This document shows, piece after piece, positions 1 to 8,481 of a DNA stretch of 35,702 nucleotides (positions are counted from its first letter, which is position 1; every line of letters starts with the position of its first letter). The notes beneath the pieces are model-generated. The model was not told where the DNA came from and did no database searches. It worked only from the letters and a program-made list of their open reading frames with translations. The DNA lies in assembly GCA_937873315.1 (NCBI GenBank), contig CALMQX010000013.1, positions 1-35,702 on the forward strand, given 5' to 3'. Position numbers and translations under genes: made by a program. This stretch comes from an uncultured Nostocoides sp. Its GTDB lineage: Bacteria; Actinomycetota; Actinomycetes; Actinomycetales; Dermatophilaceae.

Positions 1-87
1 GCCGAGAAGCCCGCCAAGGCCGAGAAGCCCGCCAAGGCCGAGAAGCCCGCCAAGGCTGAGAAGGCCGACAAGCCCGCCAAGGCCGAC
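1..87 (+). repeat. 18-bp tandem repeat encoding AEKPAK, inside rplD
   Basis: Three exact copies of an 18-base unit (gccgagaagcccgccaag) fill bases 1-54, followed by degenerate copies to about 87. The array probably continues left of the window. It encodes a basic histone-H1-like linker between the L4 core and the C-terminal domain. Copy number is likely to vary between strains by slippage (inference). Confidence 0.9.
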
Positions 88-363
88 GAGCTCACCCTCG
101 ATGACGCCGCGACCGACGCTCCGGCGGCGGCCCCGGCTGCTGCAGCCGCGCTGCCCACCGGCGCTGCTCCCGCACTCGAGGATGGTTCGGCGCCCGAGGG
201 ATACGACATCAAGGGCAACGCCGACTCCGGCCTGTACCACCTTCCCGGTGGCCGCTGGTACGACGCGACTGTCGCCGAGTTCTGGTTCGCGACCGAGGCT
301 GAGGCCAAGGCTGCTGGATTCACCAAGGCCGGCACCCGCAAGAAGAGCGAGGACGACAAGTGA
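1..363 (+). CDS. rplD: 50S ribosomal protein L4, C-terminal part only (gene runs off the left edge)
   Basis: Only the last 120 codons are visible, open from base 1 to TGA 361-363. The L4 core lies outside the window; the name rests on position, since rplD precedes rplW in the S10 operon. Visible are a Lys/Ala/Pro linker of AEKPAK repeats (about residues 1-18 of the visible part, decaying to about 30), an acidic Ala-rich stretch with ADELTLDDA, and a compact C-terminal domain with [23 protein letters not shown] and AAGFTKAG. This domain matches the L17 tail in this window at 41 of 50 positions and resembles the small domain I recall being called 'sunset' in actinobacterial proteins. L4 is an assembly protein reaching the exit tunnel; the role of the tail is unknown. 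The stop overlaps the rplW start (GTGA), implying coupled translation. Confidence 0.82.
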   Translation, partial: AEKPAKAEKPAKAEKPAKAEKADKPAKADELTLDDAATDAPAAAPAAAAALPTGAAPALEDGSAPEGYDIKGNADSGLYHLPGGRWYDATVAEFWFATEAEAKAAGFTKAGTRKKSEDDK

Positions 364-659
364 GCCAGACCAAGAACCCGCGCGACATTCTGATCGCACC
401 GGTTGTCTCGGAGAAGTCCTACAGCCTGCTCGATGAGGGCAAGTACACCTTCCTCGTTGACCCCCGGTCGAACAAGACGGAGATCAAGATCGCCGTCGAG
501 CAGATCTTCGGAGTCAAGGTGGACTCGGTCCACACGATGAACCGCCAGGGCAAGGCTCGCCGTACCCGCTTTGGGCTCGGCAAGCGCAAGGACACCAAGC
601 GCGCGATTGTCACCCTCCGCGAGGGCTCGATCGACATCTTCGGCAGCGCTGGCGTCTGA
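360..659 (+). CDS. rplW: 50S ribosomal protein L23
   Basis: A 99-residue protein beginning [10 protein letters not shown], normal for bacterial L23. The family binds 23S rRNA domain III at the tunnel exit and docks signal recognition particle and trigger factor. The conserved core [19 protein letters not shown] and the segment ending KRAIVTL are clear. The GTG start at 360 lies inside the rplD stop (GTGA), so translation is coupled and no separate ribosome binding site is needed. It sits between rplD and rplB in canonical S10 order. Overlapping antisense reading frames are GC-driven shadows. Confidence 0.97.
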   Translation: MSQTKNPRDILIAPVVSEKSYSLLDEGKYTFLVDPRSNKTEIKIAVEQIFGVKVDSVHTMNRQGKARRTRFGLGKRKDTKRAIVTLREGSIDIFGSAGV

Positions 660-678
660 GGACTAAAGGAATCTGAAC

Positions 679-1515
679 ATGGGTATCCGTAAGTACAAGC
701 CGACGACGCCTGGTCGTCGTGGCTCGAGTGTGGCGGACTTCGTTGAGGTCACCCGCTCGACCCCCGAGAAGTCCCTCGTCCGTCCGCTGAGCAAGACCGG
801 TGGCCGCAACAGCAATGGCCGGATCACCACCCGCCACATTGGTGGTGGCCACAAGCGTGCGTACCGACTCATCGACTTCCGTCGCCATGACAAGGACGGC
901 GTGCCGGCCAAGGTCGCTCACATCGAGTACGACCCCAACCGCACCGCCCGCATCGCGCTGCTGCACTACGCCGATGGCGAGAAGCGCTACATCCTGGCCC
1001 CCAAGGGCCTGGAGCAGGGCATGAACATCGAGAACGGTCCGGGCGCGGACATCAAGCCGGGCAACAGCCTGCCGCTGCGCAATATCCCGACCGGTACCGT
1101 CATTCACGCCGTGGAACTCAAGCCCGGCGGCGGCGCCAAGATCGCGCGTTCCGCTGGTGTGCGCGTTCAGCTGGTCGCCAAGGATGGCCCGTACGCCCAG
1201 CTGCGTATGCCCTCCGGTGAGATCCGCAATGTCGACGTTCGCTGCCGCGCCACCATTGGCGAGGTCGGCAACGCCGAGCAGTCCAATATCAACTGGGGCA
1301 AGGCCGGTCGTATGCGGTGGAAGGGCAAGCGCCCAACCGTCCGTGGTGTCGTCATGAACCCCGTCGACCACCCCCACGGTGGTGGTGAAGGCCGGACTTC
1401 CGGTGGTCGCCACCCGGTGAGCCCCTGGGGTAAGCCCGAGGGTCGCACTCGTCGCCCGGGCAAGCCCAGCGACAAGCTCATCGTCCGCCGTCGCCGCACG
1501 GGCAAGAAGCGCTGA
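679..1515 (+). CDS. rplB: 50S ribosomal protein L2
   Basis: A 278-residue L2, the usual length. L2 binds 23S rRNA near the peptidyl-transferase centre and helps subunit joining. The start [14 protein letters not shown] is classic, and the C-terminal signature [14 protein letters not shown], with the functionally important conserved histidine, is intact; the tail is Arg/Lys rich. The ATG at 679 is preceded by an AAAGGAA ribosome binding site at about 665-671. The gene follows rplW by 19 bases and precedes rpsS by 15, within the S10 operon. Nothing unusual was seen. Confidence 0.98.
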   Translation: MGIRKYKPTTPGRRGSSVADFVEVTRSTPEKSLVRPLSKTGGRNSNGRITTRHIGGGHKRAYRLIDFRRHDKDGVPAKVAHIEYDPNRTARIALLHYADGEKRYILAPKGLEQGMNIENGPGADIKPGNSLPLRNIPTGTVIHAVELKPGGGAKIARSAGVRVQLVAKDGPYAQLRMPSGEIRNVDVRCRATIGEVGNAEQSNINWGKAGRMRWKGKRPTVRGVVMNPVDHPHGGGEGRTSGGRHPVSPWGKPEGRTRRPGKPSDKLIVRRRRTGKKR

Positions 1516-1530
1516 TAGGAGCCTTGACCA

Positions 1531-1812
1531 ATGCCTCGTAGCCTCAAGAAGGGCCCCTTCATCGACGATCACCTTCAGAAGAAGGTGGACGCCCAGAACG
1601 AAGCGGGTACCAAGAACGTCATCAAGACCTGGTCGCGTCGGAGCGTTATCAGCCCCGACATGCTCGGGCACACCTTCGCCGTCCACGACGGCCGCAAGCA
1701 TCACCCGGTGTTCGTCACCGAGTCGATGGTCGGCCACAAGCTCGGCGAGTTCGCACCGACCCGCACCTTCAAGGGTCACGTGAAGGAAGACAAGAAGGGT
1801 CGTCGTCGCTGA
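1531..1812 (+). CDS. rpsS: 30S ribosomal protein S19
   Basis: A 93-residue S19, standard length. It sits in the 30S head with S13 and contacts tRNA at the A site. The start [10 protein letters not shown] and the segment [13 protein letters not shown]-like (here [20 protein letters not shown]) are diagnostic. The ATG at 1531 follows a TAGGAG site at about 1515-1520. The stop TGA overlaps the first base of the rplV start (TGATG), so the two are translationally coupled. Position between rplB and rplV is canonical. Confidence 0.98.
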   Translation: MPRSLKKGPFIDDHLQKKVDAQNEAGTKNVIKTWSRRSVISPDMLGHTFAVHDGRKHHPVFVTESMVGHKLGEFAPTRTFKGHVKEDKKGRRR

Positions 1813-2201
1813 TGTCTGACACCACCACCATCGAGTCGCGCGCCATTGCGCGGCACGTCCGGGTGACGCCGATGAAGGCCCGCCGGGTCGTCGACCTGAT
1901 CCGCGGCAAGGGCGCGGCTGACGCCGTGAACGTGCTGAAGTTCTCTCCGCAGAGCGCCAGCGAGCCGGTCCGCAAGGTCCTCGAGTCGGCGATCGCGAAC
2001 GCGCGGGTCAAGGCCGACGCCACCGCCACCCGCTTCGACGAGCGCGAGCTCGTTGTCGCCGAGGCCTTCGTCGACGAGGGCCCGACCATGAAGCGATTCC
2101 GCCCTCGCGCCCAGGGCCGCGCCGGCCGAATCAACAAGCGCACGAGCCACATCACCGTGGTCGTTGCTCCCAAGCCTGAAAAGAACGGAGGCACCCGCTG
2201 A
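1812..2201 (+). CDS. rplV: 50S ribosomal protein L22
   Basis: A 129-residue L22. The family has a globular surface domain and a long hairpin lining the exit tunnel, where macrolide-resistance mutations can arise. Visible are [20 protein letters not shown] near the N-terminus, and [19 protein letters not shown] followed by ITVVV at the C-terminus, the conserved hairpin and final strand. ATG 1812 overlaps the rpsS stop by one base and its own TGA overlaps rpsC in the same way, so three genes are coupled in a row. Confidence 0.98.
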   Translation: MSDTTTIESRAIARHVRVTPMKARRVVDLIRGKGAADAVNVLKFSPQSASEPVRKVLESAIANARVKADATATRFDERELVVAEAFVDEGPTMKRFRPRAQGRAGRINKRTSHITVVVAPKPEKNGGTR

Positions 2202-3001
2202 TGGGCCAGAAGGTCAACCCGCACGGCTTCCGTCTGGGCATCACGACGGAGCACCGCTCGCGCTGGTTCGCTGACTCCACCAAGGAGGGTCAGCGCTACC
2301 GCGACTACGTCAAGGAAGATGTCGCGATCCGCAAGCTCATGTCCGAGGGCATGGACCGTGCTGGTATCGCGCGCGTCGACATCGAGCGCACCCGTGACCG
2401 GGTTCGCGTCGACATCCACACCGCCCGCCCGGGCATCGTCATCGGTCGCCGCGGCGCCGAGGCGGACCGGATCCGTGGCGAGCTCGAGAAGCTCACCGGC
2501 AAGCAGGTCCAGCTCAACATCCTCGAGGTCAAGAACCCCGAGATCGAGGCTCAACTGGTCGCCCAGGGCATCGCCGAGCAGCTCTCCGCCCGCGTGAGCT
2601 TCCGTCGCGCGATGCGCAAGGGTATGCAGTCCGCGACCCGCGCCGGCGCCAAGGGCATCCGGGTGCAGGTCTCCGGCCGTCTCGGCGGCGCGGAGATGAG
2701 CCGCACCGAGTTCTACCGCGAGGGTCGGGTTCCGCTGCACACGCTGCGCGCGAACATCGACTACGGCTTCTACGAGGCCAAGACCACCTTCGGTCGTATC
2801 GGTGTCAAGGTGTGGATCTACAAGGGTGACCTCACCGCGCGTGAGCTCGCCGCCCAGCAGGCCGCTGCCCCCCGGGGCGAGCGTCGTGGCCCGCGCCGTG
2901 ATGGCGCTGACCGCCCGGCCCGCGCCCGCCGCAACGAGACCGCCGCCGAGCAGACCAGCCCCGAGGCTGCGCCTGTCGCCGCGGCCACCGAGGAGGCCTG
3001 A
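2201..3001 (+). CDS. rpsC: 30S ribosomal protein S3 with an Arg/Ala-rich C-terminal tail
   Basis: A 266-residue S3. The family binds 16S rRNA in the 30S head and forms part of the mRNA entry channel. It begins [18 protein letters not shown]; the KH-type RNA-binding domain carries [16 protein letters not shown] (the GxxG loop) at about residues 80-95, and the C-domain has [13 protein letters not shown] and [16 protein letters not shown]. After about residue 215 comes a low-complexity basic then acidic tail ([14 protein letters not shown], then Glu/Ala), common in actinobacterial S3 and probably disordered. ATG 2201 overlaps the rplV stop. Confidence 0.98.
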   Translation: MGQKVNPHGFRLGITTEHRSRWFADSTKEGQRYRDYVKEDVAIRKLMSEGMDRAGIARVDIERTRDRVRVDIHTARPGIVIGRRGAEADRIRGELEKLTGKQVQLNILEVKNPEIEAQLVAQGIAEQLSARVSFRRAMRKGMQSATRAGAKGIRVQVSGRLGGAEMSRTEFYREGRVPLHTLRANIDYGFYEAKTTFGRIGVKVWIYKGDLTARELAAQQAAAPRGERRGPRRDGADRPARARRNETAAEQTSPEAAPVAAATEEA

Positions 3002-3007
3002 TCCGTC

Positions 3008-3427
3008 ATGCTGATTCCCCGTCGAGTCAAGCACCGCAAGCAGCACCACCCCGGTCGGAGTGGCGCCGCCAAGGGTGGCACGACCATCGCCTTCGGTGAC
3101 TACGGCATTCAGGCTCTCGAGCCGGCCTACGTGACCAACCGCCAGATCGAGTCCGCGCGTATCGCGATGACCCGGTACATCAAGCGTGGTGGAAAGGTGT
3201 GGATCAACATCTACCCCGACCGCCCGTTGACCAAGAAGCCGGCCGAAACCCGCATGGGTTCGGGTAAGGGTTCCCCCGAGTGGTGGATCGCCAACGTCAA
3301 GCCCGGCCGTGTCATGTTCGAGCTCTCCGGTGTGCCGGAGGAGACCGCACGTGAGGCCATGCGCCTCGCGATGCACAAGCTGCCGATGAAGACCCGCTTC
3401 GTCCGGCGTGAGGGTGGTGACTTCTGA
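3008..3427 (+). CDS. rplP: 50S ribosomal protein L16
   Basis: A 139-residue L16, standard length. It lies near the A-site and CCA end of tRNA and organises 23S rRNA in the peptidyl-transferase region. The start [14 protein letters not shown] is diagnostic, with later landmarks [31 protein letters not shown] and [18 protein letters not shown]. The ATG at 3008 follows a GAGGAGG site at about 2990. The stop overlaps the rpmC start (TGATG). Position and sequence are canonical. Confidence 0.98.
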   Translation: MLIPRRVKHRKQHHPGRSGAAKGGTTIAFGDYGIQALEPAYVTNRQIESARIAMTRYIKRGGKVWINIYPDRPLTKKPAETRMGSGKGSPEWWIANVKPGRVMFELSGVPEETAREAMRLAMHKLPMKTRFVRREGGDF

Positions 3428-3672
3428 TGGCAGTCGGTTCCAAGGACCTGACCTCCAATGAGCTTCGTGGCTTCGACGACGATCGTCTCGTCGACGAGCT
3501 GCGCAAGGCCAAGGAGGAACTGTTCAACCTGCGTTTCCAGTCGGCCACCGGCCAGTTGGACAACCACGGTCGACTCCGCGCCGTTCGCAAGGACATCGCC
3601 CGGATCTACACCGAGATGCGCGAGCGCGAGCTCGGCATCGGCTCCGCCCCGGAGAAGGGTGAGGCCAAGTGA
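3427..3672 (+). CDS. rpmC: 50S ribosomal protein L29
   Basis: An 81-residue L29, two long helices that pack next to L23 at the exit tunnel and contribute to the chaperone and SRP docking site. The core [23 protein letters not shown] and the following [16 protein letters not shown] are typical. It is slightly longer than the E. coli protein because of a short N-terminal lead and a tail ending GEAK. The ATG overlaps the rplP stop and its TGA overlaps the GTG of rpsQ (GTGA), so this part of the operon has no free spacing. Confidence 0.97.
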   Translation: MAVGSKDLTSNELRGFDDDRLVDELRKAKEELFNLRFQSATGQLDNHGRLRAVRKDIARIYTEMRERELGIGSAPEKGEAK

Positions 3673-3956
3673 GCGACAAGAAGGACACCGTGGAGACCAC
3701 CACCGAGCGCACTTTCCGCAAGACCCGCCAGGGCTTCGTCGTCAGCGACAAGATGGACAAGACCGTCGTTGTCGAGGTCGAGGACCGTGTGAAGCACGCC
3801 CTCTACGGCAAGGTCATCCGGCGCTCGAGCAAGGTCAAGGCGCACGACGAGCAGAACACCGCCGGTATCGGCGACCGCGTTCTCATCATGGAGACCCGCC
3901 CGCTCAGCGCGACCAAGCGCTGGCGCGTGGTGGAGATCCTCGAGAAGGCCAAGTAA
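3669..3956 (+). CDS. rpsQ: 30S ribosomal protein S17
   Basis: A 95-residue S17, an OB-fold protein that binds 16S rRNA early in 30S assembly. Landmarks are [19 protein letters not shown], the [16 protein letters not shown] segment and the end [20 protein letters not shown]. The GTG at 3669 overlaps the rpmC stop. It is the last gene of the S10 block; a 63-base gap follows before rplN, the place where the spc operon begins in many bacteria, though I see no convincing promoter there. Confidence 0.97.
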   Translation: MSDKKDTVETTTERTFRKTRQGFVVSDKMDKTVVVEVEDRVKHALYGKVIRRSSKVKAHDEQNTAGIGDRVLIMETRPLSATKRWRVVEILEKAK

Positions 3957-4019
3957 TCCGTTCGGCCAGGCTCTGCCCCACGCGGGTGGAGAACCAGCAC
4001 GACATCTAGGAGATAAGAA

Positions 4020-4388
4020 GTGATCCAGCAGGAGTCGCGACTGCGCGTCGCCGACAACACCGGTGCCAAGGAGATCTTGTGCATCCGTGTTCTCGGTGGC
4101 TCGGGTCGTCGGTATGCCGGCATCGGCGACACCATTGTCGCCACCGTCAAGGACGCCATCCCCGGCGGCAACGTCAAGAAGGGTGATGTCGTCAAGGCGG
4201 TCATCGTGCGCACCAAGAAGGAGCGCCGCCGGCCCGATGGCTCGTACATCAAGTTCGACGAAAACGCCGCAGTGATCCTCAAGAACGATGGTGACCCCCG
4301 TGGCACCCGCATCTTCGGCCCGGTGGGCCGCGAGCTGCGTGACAAGCGTTTCATGAAGATCATTTCGCTGGCACCGGAGGTGCTCTGA
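4020..4388 (+). CDS. rplN: 50S ribosomal protein L14
   Basis: A 122-residue L14, exactly the usual length. It binds 23S rRNA at the subunit interface, contacts L19 and is the docking site for the silencing factor RsfS. Diagnostic stretches are [20 protein letters not shown], the [12 protein letters not shown] loop and the ending [10 protein letters not shown]. The start is GTG at 4020, preceded by AGGAGATAAG at about 4009-4018; the site is strong and no other start preserves the family N-terminus. Only 3 bases separate its stop from the rplX start. Confidence 0.97.
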   Translation: MIQQESRLRVADNTGAKEILCIRVLGGSGRRYAGIGDTIVATVKDAIPGGNVKKGDVVKAVIVRTKKERRRPDGSYIKFDENAAVILKNDGDPRGTRIFGPVGRELRDKRFMKIISLAPEVL

Positions 4389-4391
4389 GCC

Positions 4392-4739
4392 ATGGCGAAG
4401 ATGAAGATCAAGAAGGGTGACACCGTTCAGGTGCTCACCGGCAAGGACAAGGGCCTGACGGGCAAGGTCATCGCGGTGAACACCGAGACCCTGCGCGTGA
4501 CCGTCGAGGGTGTCAACCGGGTGACCCGGCACGTCAAGGCTGGCGAGACCAGCCGCGGCAGCCGCACCGGTGGGCTCATCGTCCAGGAGTCCCCGATCCA
4601 CGTGAGCAATGTCGCGATCGTCGACCCGTCGGACAAGAAGCCGACCCGGGTCAAGACGCGCGTCGAGACGACAGAGCGTGATGGCCGCACCAAGACCCTC
4701 CGGGTTCGCGTGGCCGTTCGCTCAGGCAAGGACCTGTGA
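4392..4739 (+). CDS. rplX: 50S ribosomal protein L24
   Basis: A 115-residue L24, an early assembly initiator at the tunnel exit. The N-terminal KOW motif [20 protein letters not shown] (about residues 5-24) is clear, followed by [12 protein letters not shown] and a [14 protein letters not shown] segment. The C-terminal part ([15 protein letters not shown]) resembles other actinobacterial forms. The ATG at 4392 immediately follows the rplN stop. The TGA at 4737-4739 lies just before the rplE start. Confidence 0.97.
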   Translation: MAKMKIKKGDTVQVLTGKDKGLTGKVIAVNTETLRVTVEGVNRVTRHVKAGETSRGSRTGGLIVQESPIHVSNVAIVDPSDKKPTRVKTRVETTERDGRTKTLRVRVAVRSGKDL

Positions 4740-4744
4740 TTGAC

Positions 4745-5305
4745 ATGGCTGAGACCGCTCAGAAGCCGCGTCTGAAGACGCGCTACCAGGACGAGATCAA
4801 GGGTTCGCTGCTCGAGCAGTTCGCCTATGGCAATGTCATGCAGGTGCCCGGCGTCGTTAAGGTCGTCGTGAACATGGGTGTCGGCGACGCCGCCAAGGAC
4901 AGCAAGCTCATCGAGGGTGCTGTCCGCGACCTCACCGCGATCACCGGCCAGAAGCCGGTCGTGACCAAGGCCCGCAAGTCCATCGCGCAGTTCAAGCTGC
5001 GTGAGGGTATGCCGATCGGTGCGCACACCACGCTGCGCGGCGACCGCATGTGGGAGTTCCTCGACCGTCTCGTCAGTGTCGCGCTGCCGCGTATCCGTGA
5101 CTTCCGTGGCCTCTCGCCGAAGCAGTTCGACGGCAAGGGCAACTACACCTTCGGGCTCACGGAGCAGTCGATGTTCCATGAGATCGACCAGGACAAGATC
5201 GACCGCGTTCGCGGCATGGACATCACGGTCGTGACGACCGCGACGAATGACGACGAGGGACGTGCGCTGCTCAAGGCGCTCGGCTTCCCGTTCAAGGAGA
5301 AGTGA
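4745..5305 (+). CDS. rplE: 50S ribosomal protein L5
   Basis: L5 binds 5S rRNA and contacts the P-site tRNA and S13 across the subunit interface. The protein reads [20 protein letters not shown], with [40 protein letters not shown] and the end [14 protein letters not shown] chose ATG 4745 (186 residues): AAGGA at 4728-4732 lies 12 bases away, whereas an upstream in-frame GTG at 4736, overlapping the rplX stop, is only 3 bases from that site and adds MID. The GTG alternative would make a coupled overlap like those elsewhere in the operon, so the start is uncertain by three codons. Confidence 0.96.
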   Translation: MAETAQKPRLKTRYQDEIKGSLLEQFAYGNVMQVPGVVKVVVNMGVGDAAKDSKLIEGAVRDLTAITGQKPVVTKARKSIAQFKLREGMPIGAHTTLRGDRMWEFLDRLVSVALPRIRDFRGLSPKQFDGKGNYTFGLTEQSMFHEIDQDKIDRVRGMDITVVTTATNDDEGRALLKALGFPFKEK

Positions 5306-5307
5306 GC

Positions 5308-5493
5308 ATGGCCAAGACAGCCCTGATCAACAAGGCGAACAAGAAGCCGAAGTTCGGTGTCCGCGCCTACACGCGCTGCCAGCGCTGTGGCCGCCCGCAC
5401 GCGGTCTACCGCAAGTTCGGCCTGTGCCGGATCTGCCTGCGCGAGATGGCGCACCGGGGCGAGCTCCCCGGCGTGACCAAGTCGAGCTGGTGA
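5308..5493 (+). CDS. rpsN: 30S ribosomal protein S14, zinc-binding type Z
   Basis: A 61-residue S14 of the short zinc-ribbon form, shown by C24-x2-C27-x12-C40-x2-C43 ([10 protein letters not shown] and GLCRICLRE). S14 sits in the 30S head near S3 and S10. Actinobacteria often carry a second, zinc-free S14 induced by zinc starvation; none is in this window. ATG 5308 follows AAGGAGA at 5294-5300 with good spacing and gives the family-typical [19 protein letters not shown]. An in-frame GTG at 5302 adds only MS and is rejected. A 156-base gap with hairpins follows. Confidence 0.97.
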   Translation: MAKTALINKANKKPKFGVRAYTRCQRCGRPHAVYRKFGLCRICLREMAHRGELPGVTKSSW

Positions 5494-5502
5494 CGACACG
5501 CG

Positions 5503-5566
5503 GTATGCCGTGGGCCTGGCCCACAGCGTGACCGCAACCCGCCGTGGGCGCACGCCCACGGCATAC
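5503..5566 (+). other. Inverted repeats with mutually exclusive stems between rpsN and rpsH
   Basis: A perfect 13-base inverted repeat, GTATGCCGTGGGC at 5503-5515 and its complement at 5554-5566, spans most of the gap. Two shorter hairpins compete with it: GTGGGC 5510-5515 with GCCCAC 5519-5524 (3-base loop), and GCCGTGGGC 5541-5549 with GCCCACGGC 5554-5562 (4-base loop). There is no T-tract. This could be a partial terminator, an attenuator or an RNA-processing site in the spc operon (inference). The outer arms are copies of the GTATGCCG word over-represented across the window. Confidence 0.75.
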
Positions 5567-5649
5567 AAAGGACAACCAAAGACCATCTACATCGAAGGTC
5601 CGGGCCGCACAGGCAAGGAAACCGCGGTGAGAGAGGGCGGAGAAGCCCA

Positions 5650-6048
5650 ATGACCATGACAGACCCGATCGCGGACATGCTGACCCGCGTCCGGAACGCC
5701 AATTCGGCGCACAAGGACTCGGTGTCGATGCCGTTCAGCAAGCTCAAGTCGCACATCGCCGAAATCCTCGAGGCTGAGGGTTACATCGGTGGATGGAGCG
5801 TTGAGGATGCTGAGGTTGGCAAGACCCTGACGATCTCCCTCAAGTACGGCCCCAACCGGGAGCGCTCGATCGCTGGCCTGCGCCGCGTGAGCAAGCCCGG
5901 CTTGCGGGTCTATGCCAAGTCGACCAACCTCCCGCGGGTGCTCGGCGGCCTTGGCATTGCCATCATCTCGACGTCTTCCGGACTGCTCACCGACAAGCAG
6001 GCCGCTAACAAGGGTGTGGGTGGGGAAGTCCTCGCCTACATCTGGTAA
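5650..6048 (+). CDS. rpsH: 30S ribosomal protein S8
   Basis: A 132-residue S8, a primary 16S rRNA-binding protein; in E. coli it represses the spc operon by binding its mRNA. Landmarks are [20 protein letters not shown] at the N-terminus, [14 protein letters not shown] in the middle and the C-terminal [19 protein letters not shown] then EVLAYIW. ATG 5650 is preceded by GGCGGAGAAG at about 5636-5645; ATG 5656 two codons on is an alternative. The upstream 156-base gap holds the inverted repeats at 5503-5566, so regulation at this junction is plausible. Confidence 0.97.
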   Translation: MTMTDPIADMLTRVRNANSAHKDSVSMPFSKLKSHIAEILEAEGYIGGWSVEDAEVGKTLTISLKYGPNRERSIAGLRRVSKPGLRVYAKSTNLPRVLGGLGIAIISTSSGLLTDKQAANKGVGGEVLAYIW

Positions 6049-6058
6049 GGGGTTCACG

Positions 6059-6598
6059 ATGTCGCGTATTGGACGTCTCCCCGTGACCATTCCGGCCGGT
6101 GTCGATGTGGCCATCGACGGCCAGGTCGTCACCGTCAAGGGCCCCAAGGGTCAGCTCAGCCACACTGTTGCCGAGCCGATCGCGGTCGCCCTTGCCGATG
6201 GCACTGTTGCGGTCACCCGCCCCGATGACGAGCGCCTGTCGCGCTCGCTGCACGGCCTGACCCGCACCCTGATCAACAACATGGTGGTCGGTGTCACCGA
6301 GGGCTTCGAGAAGAAGATGGAGATCCGGGGCACCGGTTACCGCGTCATGGCACGCGGCTCCGACCTCGAGTTCGCCCTCGGCTACAGCCACTCGATCACG
6401 GTGCAGCCGCCGACCGGGATCACCTTTGCGGTCGAGAACCAGACAAAGTTCGCGATCCAGGGCATCGACAAGCAGCTCGTCGGTGAGACGGCTGCCAACA
6501 TCCGCAAGCTGCGCAAGCCCGACCCGTACAAGGGCAAGGGTGTGCGCTACGCCGACGAGGTCGTCCGCCTCAAGGCTGGAAAGGCCGGGAAGAAGTAA
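6059..6598 (+). CDS. rplF: 50S ribosomal protein L6
   Basis: A 179-residue L6 with two similar domains, located near the sarcin-ricin loop where it contacts 23S rRNA. It starts [15 protein letters not shown]; the second domain holds [10 protein letters not shown] and the C-terminal [17 protein letters not shown] stretch is diagnostic. The open frame extends back into rpsH, but ATG 6059, 10 bases after the rpsH stop with GGTAAGGGG upstream, gives the conserved N-terminus. A 3-base gap separates it from rplR. Confidence 0.97.
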   Translation: MSRIGRLPVTIPAGVDVAIDGQVVTVKGPKGQLSHTVAEPIAVALADGTVAVTRPDDERLSRSLHGLTRTLINNMVVGVTEGFEKKMEIRGTGYRVMARGSDLEFALGYSHSITVQPPTGITFAVENQTKFAIQGIDKQLVGETAANIRKLRKPDPYKGKGVRYADEVVRLKAGKAGKK

Positions 6599-6601
6599 GC
6601 C

Positions 6602-6976
6602 ATGGCACAGATCATCAAGCGCGCCAAGGGCAAGGCCGCGGCACGTGGCCGCCGGCACTTCCGCCTGCGCAAGCACCTCACCGGCACCGCTGGGCGTCCC
6701 CGCCTGGTTGTGTCCCGTTCCGCGCGTCACGTCTTCGTCCAGGTGGTCGACGACACCGAGGGCAAGACCTTGGCGTCCGCTTCGACCATGGAAGCCGACC
6801 TGCGCTCCTTCGACGGTGACAAGACCGCCAAGGCCAAGCGCGTAGGCGAGCTCGTTGCCGAGCGCGCCAAGGCCGCTGGCGTCGAGGCCGTCGTCTTCGA
6901 CCGCGGCGGTAACAAGTACCACGGTCGCGTCGCCGCCATCGCTGATGGCGCCCGCGAGGGAGGCCTTGCGCTGTGA
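6602..6976 (+). CDS. rplR: 50S ribosomal protein L18
   Basis: A 124-residue L18, which binds 5S rRNA together with L5 and attaches it to the large subunit. Landmarks are [43 protein letters not shown] and the C-terminal [20 protein letters not shown] followed by EGGLAL. The ATG at 6602 comes 3 bases after the rplF stop. A 34-base gap to rpsE contains a GAGGAAC site for the next gene. Ordinary in all respects. Confidence 0.97.
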   Translation: MAQIIKRAKGKAAARGRRHFRLRKHLTGTAGRPRLVVSRSARHVFVQVVDDTEGKTLASASTMEADLRSFDGDKTAKAKRVGELVAERAKAAGVEAVVFDRGGNKYHGRVAAIADGAREGGLAL

Positions 6977-7010
6977 TGACCACCAAGACCACTGAGATGA
7001 GGAACATCTG

Positions 7011-7643
7011 ATGCCTGGAGCACAGCGTCGAGGCAGCGGTCCGGCGGGTGCCGACCGCCCCGAGCGCGGCGAGCGCCGCGACCGTCGCGATGACCGTCGT
7101 GGCCGCGAGCCCCGCGAGGCCGAGAAGAACCAGTACCTGGAGCGCGTGGTGACCATCAACCGCGTGGCCAAGGTCGTCAAGGGTGGCCGCCGCTTCTCCT
7201 TCACCGCGCTGGTCGTGGTGGGCGACGGTGACGGCACCGTGGGTGTCGGCTACGGCAAGGCCAAGGAGGTTCCGGCCGCGATCGCCAAGGGCGTCGAGGA
7301 GGCCAAGAAGGGCTTCTTCCGCGTCCCGCGGATCCAGGGCACCATCCCGCACCCCGTCCAGGGTGAGGCGGCTGCCGGTGTCGTCATGCTTCGTCCGGCC
7401 AGCCCCGGTACCGGTGTGATCGCCGGTGGTCCGGTGCGCGCCGTGTTGGAGTGCGCCGGCATCCACGACGTGCTGTCCAAGAGCCTCGGCTCGGACAACG
7501 CGATCAATATCGTCCACGCGACCGTCGCGGCCCTCAAGGGCCTGGAGCGTCCCGAGGCAGTCGCGGCTCGCCGTGGTCTGCCTGTGGACCAGGTTGCCCC
7601 GGCCGCCATGCTGCGCGCCCAGGCCGAGAAGGCTGGTGCGTGA
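7011..7643 (+). CDS. rpsE: 30S ribosomal protein S5 with an Arg-rich N-terminal extension
   Basis: A 210-residue S5, which guards decoding fidelity at the mRNA entry. The N-terminal 40 residues are a low-complexity Arg/Asp/Glu stretch ([18 protein letters not shown]) often seen in actinobacteria; the double-stranded-RNA-binding domain follows ([39 protein letters not shown]), then the C-domain with [22 protein letters not shown] 7011 follows GAGGAAC. The TGA overlaps the rpmD ATG (TGATG), so translation is coupled. Confidence 0.97.
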   Translation: MPGAQRRGSGPAGADRPERGERRDRRDDRRGREPREAEKNQYLERVVTINRVAKVVKGGRRFSFTALVVVGDGDGTVGVGYGKAKEVPAAIAKGVEEAKKGFFRVPRIQGTIPHPVQGEAAAGVVMLRPASPGTGVIAGGPVRAVLECAGIHDVLSKSLGSDNAINIVHATVAALKGLERPEAVAARRGLPVDQVAPAAMLRAQAEKAGA

Positions 7644-7825
7644 TGCCGCGGTTGAAGGTGACCCAGACCCGTTCGCCGATCGGCGGCAAGCAGAACCACC
7701 GTGAGACCTTGCGCAGCCTTGGGCTGAAGCGCATCGGCGACACGGTCGTCAAGGAGGACCGTCCCGAGATCCGCGGGATGGTCAAGACGGTCAGGCACCT
7801 CGTGGCCGTCGAGGAGGTTGAGTGA
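7643..7825 (+). CDS. rpmD: 50S ribosomal protein L30
   Basis: A 60-residue L30, a small protein on the large subunit that many bacteria lack. The sequence [20 protein letters not shown], then [17 protein letters not shown] and the end [11 protein letters not shown] match the family throughout. ATG 7643 overlaps the rpsE stop. A longer open frame begins upstream inside rpsE but is only read-through of that gene. The stop lies 2 bases before the chosen rplO ATG. Confidence 0.97.
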   Translation: MPRLKVTQTRSPIGGKQNHRETLRSLGLKRIGDTVVKEDRPEIRGMVKTVRHLVAVEEVE

Positions 7826-7827
7826 TC

Positions 7828-8313
7828 ATGGCTGAACCGAAGAACACCGCTTCGGAGGCCCCGGGTGCTGCGCTGAAGGTGCACCACCTGCGTCCGGCGC
7901 CCGGCGCCAAGTCCGCCAAGATCCGCGTTGGTCGCGGTGAGGGTGGCAAGCGTGGCAAGACTGCCGGTCGTGGCACCAAGGGCACCAAGGCCCGGTACCA
8001 GGTTCCGGACGGCTTCCAGGGTGGTACCACCCCGTTGCACATGCGCTTCCCCAAGCTGCGTGGCTTCAAGAACCCGTTCAAGACCGAGTACCAGGTCGTG
8101 AACCTGGACCGCATCTCCGCGCTCTACCCGCAGGGTGGCGAGGTGTCGGTCGAGGATCTGGTCGCCAAGGGTGCGGTCCGCAAGGGCCAGCTCGTCAAGG
8201 TGCTCGGCACCGGCGAGATCACCGTTGCCGTGCAGGTGACCGCAGACAAGTTCTCGGCCACGGCCAAAGAGAAGATCGAGGCGGCAGGCGGGTCGGCAAC
8301 GACCTCGGCCTGA
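7828..8313 (+). CDS. rplO: 50S ribosomal protein L15
   Basis: A 161-residue L15, a late-assembly protein that threads into 23S rRNA. The Gly/Lys-rich N-terminal arm ([20 protein letters not shown], about residues 32-51) and the globular part ([20 protein letters not shown], then VNLDRI) are clear. I take ATG 7828, 10 bases after GAGGAGG at 7811-7817; an in-frame GTG at 7822 overlaps the rpmD stop but is too close to that site. It is the last ribosomal gene before secY, and a 168-base gap with a stem-loop follows. Confidence 0.96.
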   Translation: MAEPKNTASEAPGAALKVHHLRPAPGAKSAKIRVGRGEGGKRGKTAGRGTKGTKARYQVPDGFQGGTTPLHMRFPKLRGFKNPFKTEYQVVNLDRISALYPQGGEVSVEDLVAKGAVRKGQLVKVLGTGEITVAVQVTADKFSATAKEKIEAAGGSATTSA

Positions 8314-8328
8314 GCCGCATCACGACGA

Positions 8329-8380
8329 ATGCCGCGGGGCTCCCGCGCGGGGTGACCTGCGAGGGCCAGCCCTGCGGCAT
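8329..8380 (+). other. Stem-loop between rplO and secY
   Basis: ATGCCGCGGGGCT at 8329-8341 pairs with AGCCCTGCGGCAT at 8368-8380 with a single mismatch; the 26-base loop contains a smaller CCGCGCGG palindrome. There is no clean T-tract, but TCTTTGTTGG follows. It could be a weak terminator or attenuator separating ribosomal genes from secY (inference). The right arm runs into CGGCATAC, the over-represented word of this window. The rest of the gap (8381-8481) shows no convincing promoter. Confidence 0.65.
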
Positions 8381-8481
8381 ACGTCTTTGTTGGCCGGTGG
8401 CCCTGCGGACTCGGTTGGCCGGGTATCGTTGGACGCCGTTGGATATGACCGCGACCACAGGGTCGCTACTTGGGAGGACCA

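Noticed and set aside
1769-3376. Long open frame on the minus strand across rplV, rpsC and rplP
   Set aside because: It is antisense to three certain ribosomal genes, has no recognisable motif, and such frames arise from high GC at third codon positions.
5912-6058. Upstream extension of rplF into rpsH
   Set aside because: The extension is non-conserved and overlaps rpsH; ATG 6059 gives the standard L6 N-terminus.
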